DNA of 54,607 bases from an uncultured Verrucomicrobiota bacterium (GTDB lineage Bacteria; Verrucomicrobiota; Verrucomicrobiia; Verrucomicrobiales; Verrucomicrobiaceae): contig CAINGK010000126.1 in NCBI GenBank assembly GCA_903848465.1, forward strand, positions 1 to 54,607, read 5' to 3'. This document shows positions 42,788 through 50,966 of the stretch, in pieces. Every line of letters starts with the position of its first letter. Positions within the stretch are counted from its first letter, which is position 1. The translations under genes were made by a program, and so were the position numbers. Below the pieces are notes generated by a model, which did no database searches, had not been told where the DNA came from, and saw nothing but the letters and a program-made list of their open reading frames with translations.

Positions 42788-44881
42788 ATGAAGCCCAAAG
42801 TCGCCCTCGCGCAGGACTTTCTGTCCAACCTCTCCAGTCTGCCCTCTAACGTCCAAGCCAAGGTCCTCAAGTGGGCGCTGCGCTTCCAGACCGATCCCAC
42901 CTCAAGTGGGATCAATTACGAGACGATACGTGCCGCCAGGGACAAAAATTTGCGCTCCGTTCGCATCGATCAGGACTGGAGGGGGATCGTCTTTAAACCT
43001 GACAAGGGAGACGTCTATGTGCTCATGTATGTGGACAAACATGATGACGCTTACAGGTGGGCCGAAAACCGTCGGGTAGCCATCAATCCCGTGACCGGCG
43101 CCATGCAGGTCTTTGCCGTGGAGAGCCTGATTGAGCCAGCTCTGGAACAGGTGAGGCACGAAGCAGCGGAAACGACGTCCAAGGAAAAGGTCAAGTCTGG
43201 CACCAAACCTCCCGCTCAACCTGCTTCTTTCTACAAAGACCTGTCCGACCAGGAGTTGATCAGCATAGGCACCCCAGAAGATGTCATCCCTCAAGTTCGC
43301 GCCATCCGCAGCGAAGCCGAGCTGGATGCGGTGCAGCAGTTCCTGCCGGTCGAAGCTTATGAGGGGCTCTTCCTCATCGCTGCAGGTGATACGGTCTCCG
43401 ATGTCCTGTCATCCCGGGAAACGCGGGTCGACAAAAAGATTGATACAGGGGACTTCGCCAAGGCGCTCGATACCGCCGAGTCACAGGCTCGATTTGTGGT
43501 CATCGATGACAATGAAACGATGGCAGCGATCCTCAACGCGCCACTGGCTCAATGGAGGGTTTTTCTCCATCCCACACAGCGTAAACTCGCTCAGTCTGAC
43601 CGGAGTGGTCCCATGCGGGTGCTCGGCGGGGCCGGAACCGGGAAGACTGTCCTTGCGATGCATCGTGCCAAGTGGCTTGCGGACAACCGCAGCAGCTCCG
43701 AGAAGAGGGTTTTTGTGACCACGTTCACCAAGAACCTCGCTCAAGACATTGAGGACAATCTCAAGACTCTCTGCAGCCAGGCCACCATGCAAAAAATAGA
43801 GGTGCAAAACCTTGATGCATGGGTCCACGCCTACCTCCGAAAAAACAAATACGAATACACCATCATCTTCAACCGCAAGCAGGGGCCGGCGGCTGAGGCC
43901 TGGGGGCTGGCTCTCTCTCTCGCCGACTCGTCGTTGGGTCTTCCACCCGGGTTTTACGAGGAAGAATTCGAGCGCGTCATTCTCGCCCAAGGAGTTACCA
44001 CGCGAGACGAATACCGGCAGGCGAAGCGCACAGGGCGGGGAACAGTACTCACGCGAAGCAAGCGGGATGCTGTTTGGCCCGTTTTCGAGGAATACCGTGC
44101 CGCATTAACCAGCCGCAAGCTCAAAGAGGTTGAAGACGCCTATCGAGACGCCGCAGCTCTGCTGCGTAAGAGTCCCACTTCGTTTTCCTCCATCATCGTG
44201 GATGAAACACAGGACTTTGGACCTCAGGCCCTCAAACTGCTCCGGGCCATGGTGCCATCAGGCCCCAACGATCTCTTTTTCGTCGGTGACGGTCACCAAC
44301 GTATCTACAACCGCAACCGCGCTTCGATGAGCGCCTGCGGCATCGACATCAGGGGCAGAGCCCGCAAGCTCTATCTCAACTACCGCACCACGGAAGAGAT
44401 CCGGAAGGTTGCCGTGGCCATGCTTGAAGGCTGTGAGGTTGATGACTTGGACGAGGGATCAGATGAGGTGAAAAAATACAAGTCAGTTTCACGCGGACCG
44501 AAGCCACGGATGCTAGAAGTTCAGCACAAGGAGGACGCCTTTGCCCAGACGACCAGTGTAGTTGGTGAAGCATTGAAGGCTGATCGATCCATCTGCGTCA
44601 TGGTCGCTACCAAGAATGAAGCGGCGGAAGTTCATTCGGCTCTCAAAAAGGCCGGGCTGGATGCGAGCATCATTGGCCCCAACGAACGTGACCGCGCCGA
44701 TTCCAAAGCCGCTCGAGTTGCGACTATGCACCGGGCCAAGGGCCTGGAGTTCGACGAAGTCGTCCTCATTCTCCCAATTTCGTCGTCCCAAAACACATCA
44801 GGAGTCAGTGATTTGAAAAAGCTTCATTACGTGGCTATTACGCGAGCAAAAAAGATGGCTACCATATTCCGTATCCGGTAA
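42788..44881 (+). CDS. UvrD-like SF1 helicase with RelE/ParE-like N-terminal domain
   Basis: A 697-aa protein, 13 bp after the giant helicase and last in the run. Residues about 1-95 resemble a RelE/ParE fold (LAQDFLSNLSSLP, then DKNLRSVRIDQDWRGIVFKP and VYVLMYVDKHDDAYRWA). The SF1A helicase motifs follow: Walker A GGAGTGKTVLAMHRA (about residue 281), Walker B SIIVDETQDFG (about 468), FVGDGHQRIYNR, LNYRTTEEIR, ATMHRAKGLEFDEV and LHYVAITRAKK. Helicases with a toxin-like N-terminus are seen in bacterial conflict loci, but I cannot tell whether the RelE-like domain is a ribonuclease or only a binding module. It presumably unwinds intermediates made by the other proteins or acts as an effector. 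Confidence 0.85.
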   Translation: MKPKVALAQDFLSNLSSLPSNVQAKVLKWALRFQTDPTSSGINYETIRAARDKNLRSVRIDQDWRGIVFKPDKGDVYVLMYVDKHDDAYRWAENRRVAINPVTGAMQVFAVESLIEPALEQVRHEAAETTSKEKVKSGTKPPAQPASFYKDLSDQELISIGTPEDVIPQVRAIRSEAELDAVQQFLPVEAYEGLFLIAAGDTVSDVLSSRETRVDKKIDTGDFAKALDTAESQARFVVIDDNETMAAILNAPLAQWRVFLHPTQRKLAQSDRSGPMRVLGGAGTGKTVLAMHRAKWLADNRSSSEKRVFVTTFTKNLAQDIEDNLKTLCSQATMQKIEVQNLDAWVHAYLRKNKYEYTIIFNRKQGPAAEAWGLALSLADSSLGLPPGFYEEEFERVILAQGVTTRDEYRQAKRTGRGTVLTRSKRDAVWPVFEEYRAALTSRKLKEVEDAYRDAAALLRKSPTSFSSIIVDETQDFGPQALKLLRAMVPSGPNDLFFVGDGHQRIYNRNRASMSACGIDIRGRARKLYLNYRTTEEIRKVAVAMLEGCEVDDLDEGSDEVKKYKSVSRGPKPRMLEVQHKEDAFAQTTSVVGEALKADRSICVMVATKNEAAEVHSALKKAGLDASIIGPNERDRADSKAARVATMHRAKGLEFDEVVLILPISSSQNTSGVSDLKKLHYVAITRAKKMATIFRIR

Positions 44882-45029
44882 CACGGCACGTAAATACGCA
44901 CTGCTGAATCATCAATGGTTTGTGAAAGAAACATTGGGCATGTGCACTTTCGACACCCAAGGCAATCCCGAGTTTTCACCAAAAGTAGATGCTGCCACCC
45001 GCTCCAAAATAACCCTCGATCATTCCTGC

Positions 45030-45345
45030 AAACTTCGCTGGATATCTCCGACGACGGACACCACGTCACCAAGATCACCCCGCCGGCCAGATTCTACGGT
45101 TACGTGCCCACAGAGGACGTCGCCCCAGGCATCATGGGAGACTTTCGCCGCATCAAAGTCCGGCAGGCAACACCCACGGAATAGCTCCTCCGCACCCTCA
45201 AATCCGCCGACGACTCCGGCCAGGTCCTCCTCGAACCCTACGACACTCCCGCCAACCTGCCCGCGCAGTCCCAGCTCGACCTCGCCGCGCACGCCACCCT
45301 CCTGCGCACCACGCCCAAAGAACTCCTCGCACAGCTCCTCCATTA
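45030..45345 (+). pseudogene. Decayed phage-type gene fragment
   Basis: The plus strand from about 45030 reads LDISDDGHHVTKITPPARFY and further to TPTE, meets a TAG at 45182-45184, and continues in frame as LLRTLKSADDSGQVLLEPYD to a stop near 45345. The second part resembles the start of the phage-derived part of the chimeric gene at 50935-52458 (MRALKAADDTGHALLEPYD), so this is a broken relative. The 150 bp before it (after 44881) hold no recognisable gene. Confidence 0.5.
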
Positions 45346-45675
45346 GAAGCTCGGCAACATCTTCACCGTCCGCGCTGCCTGATTCAGCCCTTTTCCTTTG
45401 TCGGAAGAATCATCCCAATGAATGCCGCCACTTGTCCCACTCCCGGCACCAGACTCAACAAGGACCAAAACGGTGGAATACCCGCATCGGTAAATCTCAT
45501 CCACAGACAAGGAGCCTGTACCACACCGACCGATCACAACCCACGCCTTCCAGGGGATATGGATCGTTTGAGGAGGTGGGACCGCAAAGAACTTTAGAAC
45601 CATCCAGACCAAGAAGGCCATCATCACACAAAATTGCCAGCGCGGCATGCGATCGACCGAATTTTTAGTCTTCAT
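45343..45675 (-). CDS. Small membrane-anchored hypothetical protein
   Basis: A 110-aa minus-strand ORF with a basic start (MKTKNSVDRMPRW) and one hydrophobic segment at about residues 14-32 (FCVMMAFLVWMVLKFFAV) that should be a signal anchor. A periplasmic part of about 75 residues with two Cys follows. No family is recognised. It sits among decayed phage fragments, so it may be a leftover cargo gene. The start ATG is preceded only by a weak purine-rich stretch. Moderate to low certainty that it is expressed. Confidence 0.4.
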   Translation of the reverse strand: MKTKNSVDRMPRWQFCVMMAFLVWMVLKFFAVPPPQTIHIPWKAWVVIGRCGTGSLSVDEIYRCGYSTVLVLVESGAGSGTSGGIHWDDSSDKGKGLNQAARTVKMLPSF

Positions 45676-45713
45676 CCCGCCACTCTAGCCACCCTCCGCC
45701 CTCGTCAACTCCC

Positions 45714-46085
45714 ATGACCGCCCTCCAAACCTTCACCTTCGCCGGCACCCGCAACGTCCGAACCGTCAACGAAGACGGCCAGATCAAGTTTGTCGCCCGC
45801 GATATTTGTAACGCTCTCGGGATCGGTAATCCTGCCGAAACCTTCCAGGGACCGGCCGAAGACGAGAGGGGTATGGACCTCTCCCTCTCCACTGGCGCAG
45901 CCACCCTCCGTAGCCCACAGGGCGAAGGACGGGCCACCATCGAGCCGCTTGAGACTCTCCTCCAGCAGCTCCAGCCCTCCCTCCCTGGCCCCTGCCGCCT
46001 TCCTCCGCACCGTCAAAGCCGCCGCCGACTCCGGCCATGGTGCGGCAGTCGCTGAAGGCTTTGCTGTGGTGGTAGGCTGAGACAA
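45714..46085 (+). pseudogene. Truncated BRO-N antirepressor fragment
   Basis: The reading frame from ATG 45714 starts TFTFAGTRNVRTVNEDGQ and continues KFVARDICNALGIGN, the start of a BRO-N (phage antirepressor, Ant/KilA-type) domain that binds DNA. After about 45 residues the similarity ends and the frame runs through low-complexity Pro/Arg-rich sequence to a stop near 46055. In another frame the tail reads PAAFLRTVKAAADSGHG, resembling the polyvalent-protein start at about 52290. The piece is therefore a scrambled remnant, one of several in the right part of the window. Confidence 0.6.
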
Positions 46086-46089
46086 TGCC

Positions 46090-46977
46090 TTATTCGTAGC
46101 AGAAACCTCGCTGATCTGGCCGGGTTTGCTTGGCAGAACGAAGGAAGTTCAGCGCGTTGTTCAGAGCAGCCTTGAAGACCTGTATGCCGGCAGTGCGCTG
46201 TGCGTCCATCCATGAACGATAAGCGAGGCGAACATGTGGAGGAGTGGCGGCCGAAAGCACGAAATACGAAGACAGGTCTCGCTGGAGGTAGCGATGAAAC
46301 TCACTCGGCACGCAATGGCGCAAGGTGAACTCACAAACCGCAAGAGAGCCGCTTGTTCGCTGAATGGCCTGATCAAGAACGCGAAACATAGATGGCGAGC
46401 ACATCCATCGGGCCTCCGTCAGGCATCCAAAAGAAGCTGTCGCATAATATTCCCATAAAGGCCTCATCTGGAGGTCAATCAGCAAGTTGGATGGATCCGT
46501 CAGGTTTTGGAGCGCTGATTTGAATGCGTAAGCGAGCCCAGATTTAAACCGGGCCGTCTGAGCCGCTGCGGCTGCTAGGTTGTGAAGAATAGAAGGATGG
46601 TGGCGGACTTGATCACGCGTCGGGTGGTTTCTAAAAAAGCGAAAAAGCCGATGGTATTGCTCAGAAGATGCGAGGTGAATGCAGGCGGTATCGAGAATTT
46701 GGAGATTGTCAGGGTAGGCAAGGCTGCTCTGCACGGCTTGGTGCGCTAAATATTCGCTTGAGGTGCCCGCTTGCTCCAACACCAGCAACCGCAATGCCTC
46801 CAGTTTCCCCGACGCCATTTGCTTTTCGGGATCAGAGGTGAGGTAATCAAGCGCCCGTTCATGCAGTCCAAGCTCCAGACACCCAAATACAGGATCGTGC
46901 TGGCGCTGTGTTATGGCATCATCAAAATGGAAATCATTCAGGTAGCAACTGGCTGGTGGTTGAAGGCATGTTTTCAT
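46090..46977 (-). CDS. Hypothetical helical-repeat protein (paralogue of 8346-9344)
   Basis: A 295-aa protein from ATG 46977 (an upstream in-frame start at 47028 would add a basic 17-residue tail). Alpha-helical, no signal peptide, no catalytic motif. Compared with the protein at 8346-9344 it shares the N-terminal pattern YLNDFHFDDAIT with LELGLHERALDYL, the central MRPLWEYYAT, and FTLRHCVPSEFHRYLQRDL near the end. It is divergent from the sigma factor gene, with 80 bp between the two starts, so both may be controlled from the same region. Function is unknown. The shared architecture suggests an adaptor family kept in more than one copy by this genome. Confidence 0.7.
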   Translation of the reverse strand: MKTCLQPPASCYLNDFHFDDAITQRQHDPVFGCLELGLHERALDYLTSDPEKQMASGKLEALRLLVLEQAGTSSEYLAHQAVQSSLAYPDNLQILDTACIHLASSEQYHRLFRFFRNHPTRDQVRHHPSILHNLAAAAAQTARFKSGLAYAFKSALQNLTDPSNLLIDLQMRPLWEYYATASFGCLTEARWMCSPSMFRVLDQAIQRTSGSLAVCEFTLRHCVPSEFHRYLQRDLSSYFVLSAATPPHVRLAYRSWMDAQRTAGIQVFKAALNNALNFLRSAKQTRPDQRGFCYE

Positions 46978-47057
46978 GTTATGTAGTGTTGGTTTGAGGC
47001 TCCTACGGATTCGCCAAAAAACCGTCAACCTCCCCAGGCTAAAAAAGGTTAAATCCC

Positions 47058-47729
47058 GTGAAATCAGATCCCCAGGTTATTTTTCAGATCAACAGGCACT
47101 TGGCCGAGCGGATTGCCAGGAACTACTCCAACATTCCAGGCGCAGGCATGGAGGATGTGACATCGACCGCATACGATGCGCTATATCGAGCTGCTTGCGC
47201 CTATGACCCGGACAAAGGTTCGTTCGAACCTTTTGCTGGAACGGCCATCCGCAACGCTTTGAATTCCCTTTACAGAGTCGAAGTTCGTCATGCTCAGCGT
47301 TTCATCGACGAAACCAGCTTGGCTGATGCGGCAGATGAAAATGCCGATTCTTGGCTTCAGTCGCGACCAGACCTAACACAAGATATCGTTCAGAACGTTC
47401 GTGCTCAAGAAGCTCGCGACGTGCTGTGCCGTCACTTACCGACGCTAACGGATCGAGCCCAGCAAGTGCTTGACCTATACTCTTTGGGGCACAGTTACGA
47501 AGAGATCGGACAGCAGTTGGGCGTGTCCAAGCAGGCTGCTCACAAGATGGCTGTGAATGCCTTCGAGCAGCTTCGGCTCCAGTTAGCCAGCGAGGGCATT
47601 CATGGAGTGGAAGGCGGAATGCTCGCGGCCTCCAATCGCAATCCGACTGCGAAATCTCAGCCCGAGACTCACTTTCAGGTTCAAGAAAGCTGGTCGTTTT
47701 GGGGCTGGCTACGCAGTTTATTCCGATGA
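47058..47729 (+). CDS. Sigma-70 family RNA polymerase sigma factor
   Basis: A 223-aa protein starting at GTG 47058. Region 2 is in residues about 5-70 (INRHLAERIARNYSNIPGAG, then AYDPDKGSFEPFAGTAIRNAL), matching the core-binding and -10-recognition helices of sigma-70 proteins. Region 4 is at about 115-175 (LTDRAQQVLDLYSLGHSYEE, then IGQQLGVSKQAAHKMAVNAF), the -35-binding HTH. The 45-residue C-terminal tail is poorly conserved. It resembles alternative or phage-type sigma factors with a full 2-3-4 order but no sigma-1. It is divergent from the gene at 46090-46977. Targets are unknown. Confidence 0.85.
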   Translation: MKSDPQVIFQINRHLAERIARNYSNIPGAGMEDVTSTAYDALYRAACAYDPDKGSFEPFAGTAIRNALNSLYRVEVRHAQRFIDETSLADAADENADSWLQSRPDLTQDIVQNVRAQEARDVLCRHLPTLTDRAQQVLDLYSLGHSYEEIGQQLGVSKQAAHKMAVNAFEQLRLQLASEGIHGVEGGMLAASNRNPTAKSQPETHFQVQESWSFWGWLRSLFR

Positions 47730-47821
47730 TGAAAGTGTGATGCCAGATGACGTGCATCCACGTTACGAATGGCTCATCGCATTTAAGAAGATGGGCGTGC
47801 GCGTGTTCTCGGACTCCTAGC

Positions 47822-47967
47822 AGCCTGTCGGACTTCGAGTCTCAAACCTCATGAATCTCAATAAGAGCCTCCAAATTCGGCTCCAGTGTCAATTCCTGAT
47901 GTGTCGTGATGAATCGAAACTCGTACAGCCGATTCTCAGCGCCTTTAATTTCTAAGTCCGACAGGCT
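47822..47967. mobile_element. MITE-like element with perfect 14-bp terminal inverted repeats
   Basis: AGCCTGTCGGACTT (47822-47835) and its exact reverse complement (47954-47967) bound a 146-bp segment. The match extends to 16 of 17 bp outward. Similar CTCCTAG strings lie at both edges. Inside, the minus strand has a short open frame (about 35 codons, with LYEFRFITTHQEL) too small for a transposase. This fits a non-autonomous transposon remnant. A long hairpin of another kind is the alternative. Confidence 0.65.
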
Positions 47968-48034
47968 CCTAGTTCGTGCAGATGCTGTCTGGCTTCCTGC
48001 CGCTGCCACTGCCCTCGACGCTCAAGAGAGGGGG

Positions 48035-48065
48035 TAACACACAGTTACCCCCTTCCGACCGCCGG
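48035..48065 (+). repeat. 31-bp direct repeat, copy 1 (antirepressor-derived)
   Basis: The 31 bases beginning TAACACACAGTTACCC are identical to 49809-49839. The repeat sits in a hairpin, GGGGGTAAC and GTTACCCCC around a 5-nt loop. The second copy lies inside an antirepressor pseudogene, so this is a small leftover of another copy. The rest of 47970-48363 shows no recognisable gene. Confidence 0.8.
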
Positions 48066-48363
48066 CGGTGCGCACCTCACCATCATGTCATCCCAGCAGG
48101 CCGCCCTGGCGCAAGCGGCCCCACACTCCCATGCTTGACGCAGTGCCTGTCTCGACGACTTTGCCGATGGAGTCGCTCCCATCCGCTAACACGGCCATTG
48201 TAGGTGGCGGATGCATAGGGCGGAATGAATATGATCCTTCATCCACTTCACCGGCTCCCCTCATTTCACCCTCACTCCAGCAATCGGCGCCGATGAAGAT
48301 CGCCCAAGCGCTGTCTCGTCGGAATGATGAACTGGCGATCCATCAATCAATCTTCCCCCAGAC

Positions 48364-48840
48364 ATGCCCACCGAAGACGTCACCATCTTTGCCATTGATC
48401 TCGACTGGTGCTCCTCCGGTTTGTGGATATACCGGCAGGGAGACAAGCGTTGGGGCAACATCGACTATGAAAGCGTGGACATGCCGCAGTGGCTGGTGTC
48501 CCGGTTTGATTTCTGGACGGACTGGTACAACCGCAAGGATCCACGAAACTTTGATATGAGACAGGATGAGTCGGATGAGTTCGCTGCCTACGGTTTCTCA
48601 CTGGCGATCGATCTCTGCCGACATCTGACTGAGACCTTTGAGGAAACCTTTGAAGTTCGGAATGGCAGAACGCGAAAAGTGTCGCTTCATCAGGACGCAC
48701 TTGAGAGCCCCGCTCCTGAGCGGCACTTGCGCAGCCTGCCGCGTCCCAATCTGGCCCAGATCGTGCCAAAATCCCGCTATCTCAAGCCGCCTGAAGTCTT
48801 GATGGTGGCGAAAGAAGATGCTCCAACTTCGAACACCTGA
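48364..48840 (+). CDS. Hypothetical protein
   Basis: A 158-aa soluble protein, rich in Trp, Asp and Tyr in its first 70 residues (DLDWCSSGLWIYRQGDKRWG, then WLVSRFDFWTDWYN), with a helical middle (LAIDLCRHLTETFEETFEV) and a loose C-terminus. No family is recognised. Its stop lies 3 bp before the SIMPL-domain gene, so the two probably form a small operon. No signal peptide. Base composition is like the chromosome-style genes around it and not like the decayed phage pieces. Confidence 0.6.
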   Translation: MPTEDVTIFAIDLDWCSSGLWIYRQGDKRWGNIDYESVDMPQWLVSRFDFWTDWYNRKDPRNFDMRQDESDEFAAYGFSLAIDLCRHLTETFEETFEVRNGRTRKVSLHQDALESPAPERHLRSLPRPNLAQIVPKSRYLKPPEVLMVAKEDAPTSNT

Positions 48841-48843
48841 CCC

Positions 48844-49488
48844 ATGAAAACAAATCCGCCTCTCATTCGCGTACAAGGCAGCGGCCAGGTGGCCTCCACC
48901 CCGGACACGATTATCCTCGGCCTGGAGCTGATCAGTGAACACCGCGACTATGGCAAGGCCACGACGGATGCCGCCCGCAAGCTGGAACTGCTGCGTGCAG
49001 CCCTGCCCCAGGCGGACCTGACCACCGAACAGCTCAAAACTGACTCCTTCAACGTGGGCGTGGAGCGTGACTACGAAGCAGGCAAATACACCTTCCGGGG
49101 ATACAGCGTGAAGCATGACCTGAGCCTGCGCCTGCCCTTTGACCCGGCTCATCTGGGCCGGGTGCTTGCCGCTGTGGCGACCTCCAACGCCAAAGCCAGC
49201 CTCTCGCTGAGTTTCACAGTCGCCAACCCCGAGGAGGTGAAGCGCCGCGTACTGGAAGCCGCCGTGAGCAACGCCCGCAGCCGCGCAGAAACCATTGCCA
49301 CCGCAGCGGGCCAGAAGCTCGGAGCCATCCACGCCATCGAATACGGCCACACGGAGATCCTGATCCGCTCAGAGAGTCATTCACTGAGCACCGCGTGCGC
49401 GTCGCCCGCAATGGACATGAACTTCAACCCCTCCGACATCGAGTCCACGGACACCGTGCTGGTGGTGTGGGAGCTGGAACAGGCCTAA
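48844..49488 (+). CDS. SIMPL-domain (DUF541) protein
   Basis: A 214-aa protein of the SIMPL/DUF541 family: it starts LIRVQGSGQVASTPDTIILG, continues with alternating strand/helix sequence (TTEQLKTDSFNVGVERDYEA) and ends with ARSRAETIATAAGQKLGAIH. In most family members an N-terminal signal peptide sends the protein to the periplasm. None is seen here, which points to a cytosolic form. The function of the family is poorly defined (oxidative stress, membrane-linked, kinase interaction). It follows the hypothetical gene at 48364 by 3 bp. Confidence 0.8.
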   Translation: MKTNPPLIRVQGSGQVASTPDTIILGLELISEHRDYGKATTDAARKLELLRAALPQADLTTEQLKTDSFNVGVERDYEAGKYTFRGYSVKHDLSLRLPFDPAHLGRVLAAVATSNAKASLSLSFTVANPEEVKRRVLEAAVSNARSRAETIATAAGQKLGAIHAIEYGHTEILIRSESHSLSTACASPAMDMNFNPSDIESTDTVLVVWELEQA

Positions 49489-49499
49489 CGCATGCTGTC

Positions 49500-50250
49500 A
49501 GCGCCCCGTTGACGAGATGCCACCTTCGCCGACACCCACCACGTCCGCACCGTCCTCGAATACGGCCAGGACAAGTTTGTCGCATGTGATGTCTGCGTGG
49601 TCCTCGGCCTCGACACCACCAGCAAGATGCTCAAAAACCTCGACGAGGATGAGAAGCGTATAACCATTGGGGATACCCTTGGAGGCACCACCACCCAGTC
49701 CGGCGCTCTCACCTCCCTCTTCCATCCCCGACGATGAAAAGGGTGTCGGGATCGCCGACACCCCCGGCGGCAACCCCACCGTGGCTATTGCTCAACACGC
49801 CAAGGGGCTAACACACAGTTACCCCCTTCCGACCGCCGGAGGATTGCAAGGCGCTCGGTTTATCGGCGAGGCGGACCTCTACCGACTGGTGATGAGTTCC
49901 AAAATCGCTGGAGCCGTCAAATTTCAAGATTGGATCGTGGAAGAAGTCTTGCCAGCCCCTGCGCAAAACCGGCACCTACACCGTAGCGCAGGAAGTCCCG
50001 CCGGTTCAGCTGCCGCAGAACTACCTCGAAGTCCTCAAGGCTCTAGTAGCCACCAGAGAGGAAGCCGAGGCGCTCAAGCTCACCGTCGCCGCCCAGCAGC
50101 CCGCCGTCGAGTTCGTGGACCGCTACGTCCAGGCCCAGGGACTCTTCGGCATCCGGGAAACCGCCAAACCCCTCAGCCCGGCCAACAGGAGTTCGTCCGC
50201 CTCTTCCCGCCTTTCCGCCTTTCCCCTGCCCTCGAAATGCGCTATTCATC
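49500..50250 (+). pseudogene. Phage antirepressor (BRO-N/KilAC) pseudogene
   Basis: Pieces of one antirepressor lie in order but in different frames. First is a BRO-N start (ATFADTHHVRTVLEYGQDKF, then DVCVVLGLDTTSKMLKNLDE). Next are GVGIADTPGGN and THSYPLPTAGG, then FIGEADLYRLVMSSKIAG with WIVEEVLP. The KilAC-type end follows (RKTGTYTVAQEVPPVQLPQN, then FVDRYVQAQGLFGIRETAK). At least three frame changes are needed, so it is not functional. Intact relatives counteract phage repressors. It is the fullest of the antirepressor remnants in this part of the window. Confidence 0.8.
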
Positions 50251-50743
50251 ACGTAGATGGAAAAGACCCCGCCACCCTCGAAGGCCGCCGCCAAACCAGC
50301 AATCCGCTTAACCCAGCAGCAGATGCAAGACCAGGCGGTGCGCAACGGCTCCCATCTACGCCCCAGGACATGCTTCCTTGGGCCAAAGAAAACGGCCGAC
50401 TGATCGAACGTGCCCAGCGCACCCCTTGTGGTTTATCACCCTCCACTTGTAACGTTAAAAGCGTAACTAAATCCAACATTTAGACGCTTAACTCACTGGC
50501 AGTGAGACCGGTCTAAGCACTACTGAGATCCCTTCCCAAAGGTGAACCTCCACAGTCAGCATCACCTACAAACCCCAGATAAACCAGGCGAATTCAGCCC
50601 CCCCAGGGCAGACTGCTCGCTCGTTATAAATGTAACGCTATGCACGTTATTTCATTCAGAGTCTTCCAAACGAGTCCAGTAAACAAAGGGTGTCGCCAAT
50701 ACCGACGCCCCCGCCGGCACATCAAGGCCAAGAGCGCACGGGC

Positions 50744-50770
50744 AAGGGTGTCACCAATCGTGACACCCTT
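50744..50770. repeat. Perfect 11-bp inverted repeat
   Basis: AAGGGTGTCAC (50744-50754) and GTGACACCCTT (50760-50770) form a hairpin with a 5-nt loop. Related GGGTGTC hairpins occur at 49741-49763 (inside the antirepressor pseudogene) and, imperfectly, near 50687. The shared string encodes the K-G-V-x-x-x-D-T part of antirepressors, so it is probably a remnant and not a dedicated terminator, although it lies about 45 bp after the lexA-like stop on the minus strand. The stretch 50251-50743 shows no gene. Confidence 0.45.
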
Positions 50771-50813
50771 TATATCCGCATCGAGGTGCAGAATCATGGT
50801 GCATCAGTTCTTG

Positions 50814-50966
50814 GAAAGCCGCAGCAGGGCGATGAGCACCCCCTGGATGACCAGCTCCCGCGCCGGGATGAGGTCAGGGTACTTCGGGTTCGAGGCGCGG
50901 AGGAAAGGCACCCCATTTTGCACGATGAACCGTTTCAGGGTCGTCTCGCCGTCAATCGAATCTTGC
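50814..50966 (-). pseudogene. C-terminal fragment of a LexA/UmuD-type (S24) protein
   Basis: The minus strand from about 50966 reads AQDSIDGETTLKRFIVQNG, then LRASNPKYPDLIPARELVIQ and GVLIALLR to a stop at 50814-50816. This is the C-terminal half of the LexA/UmuD self-cleaving peptidase fold. The Lys of TLKRF corresponds to the catalytic Lys (E. coli LexA K156). The matching N-terminal half with the Ala-Gly cleavage site lies at the start of the gene at 52458, about 1.4 kb away and in another frame. The piece with the catalytic Ser is missing, so neither half can be active. Confidence 0.75.

Noticed and set aside
11243..44881. Calling the locus plain DISARM
   Set aside because: DrmC is absent, DrmA and DrmB are not separate genes, and sacsin-like, DUF262 and AbiE genes are not DISARM parts.
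11243..44881. Calling the locus BREX because of the large adenine methylase
   Set aside because: No PglZ, BrxC/PglY ATPase, BrxA or BrxL is seen.
47742..47819. 26-codon ORF after the sigma factor (MPDDVHPRYEWLI...)
   Set aside because: It is too short and without a family or ribosome site. It may be a gene remnant but cannot be supported.
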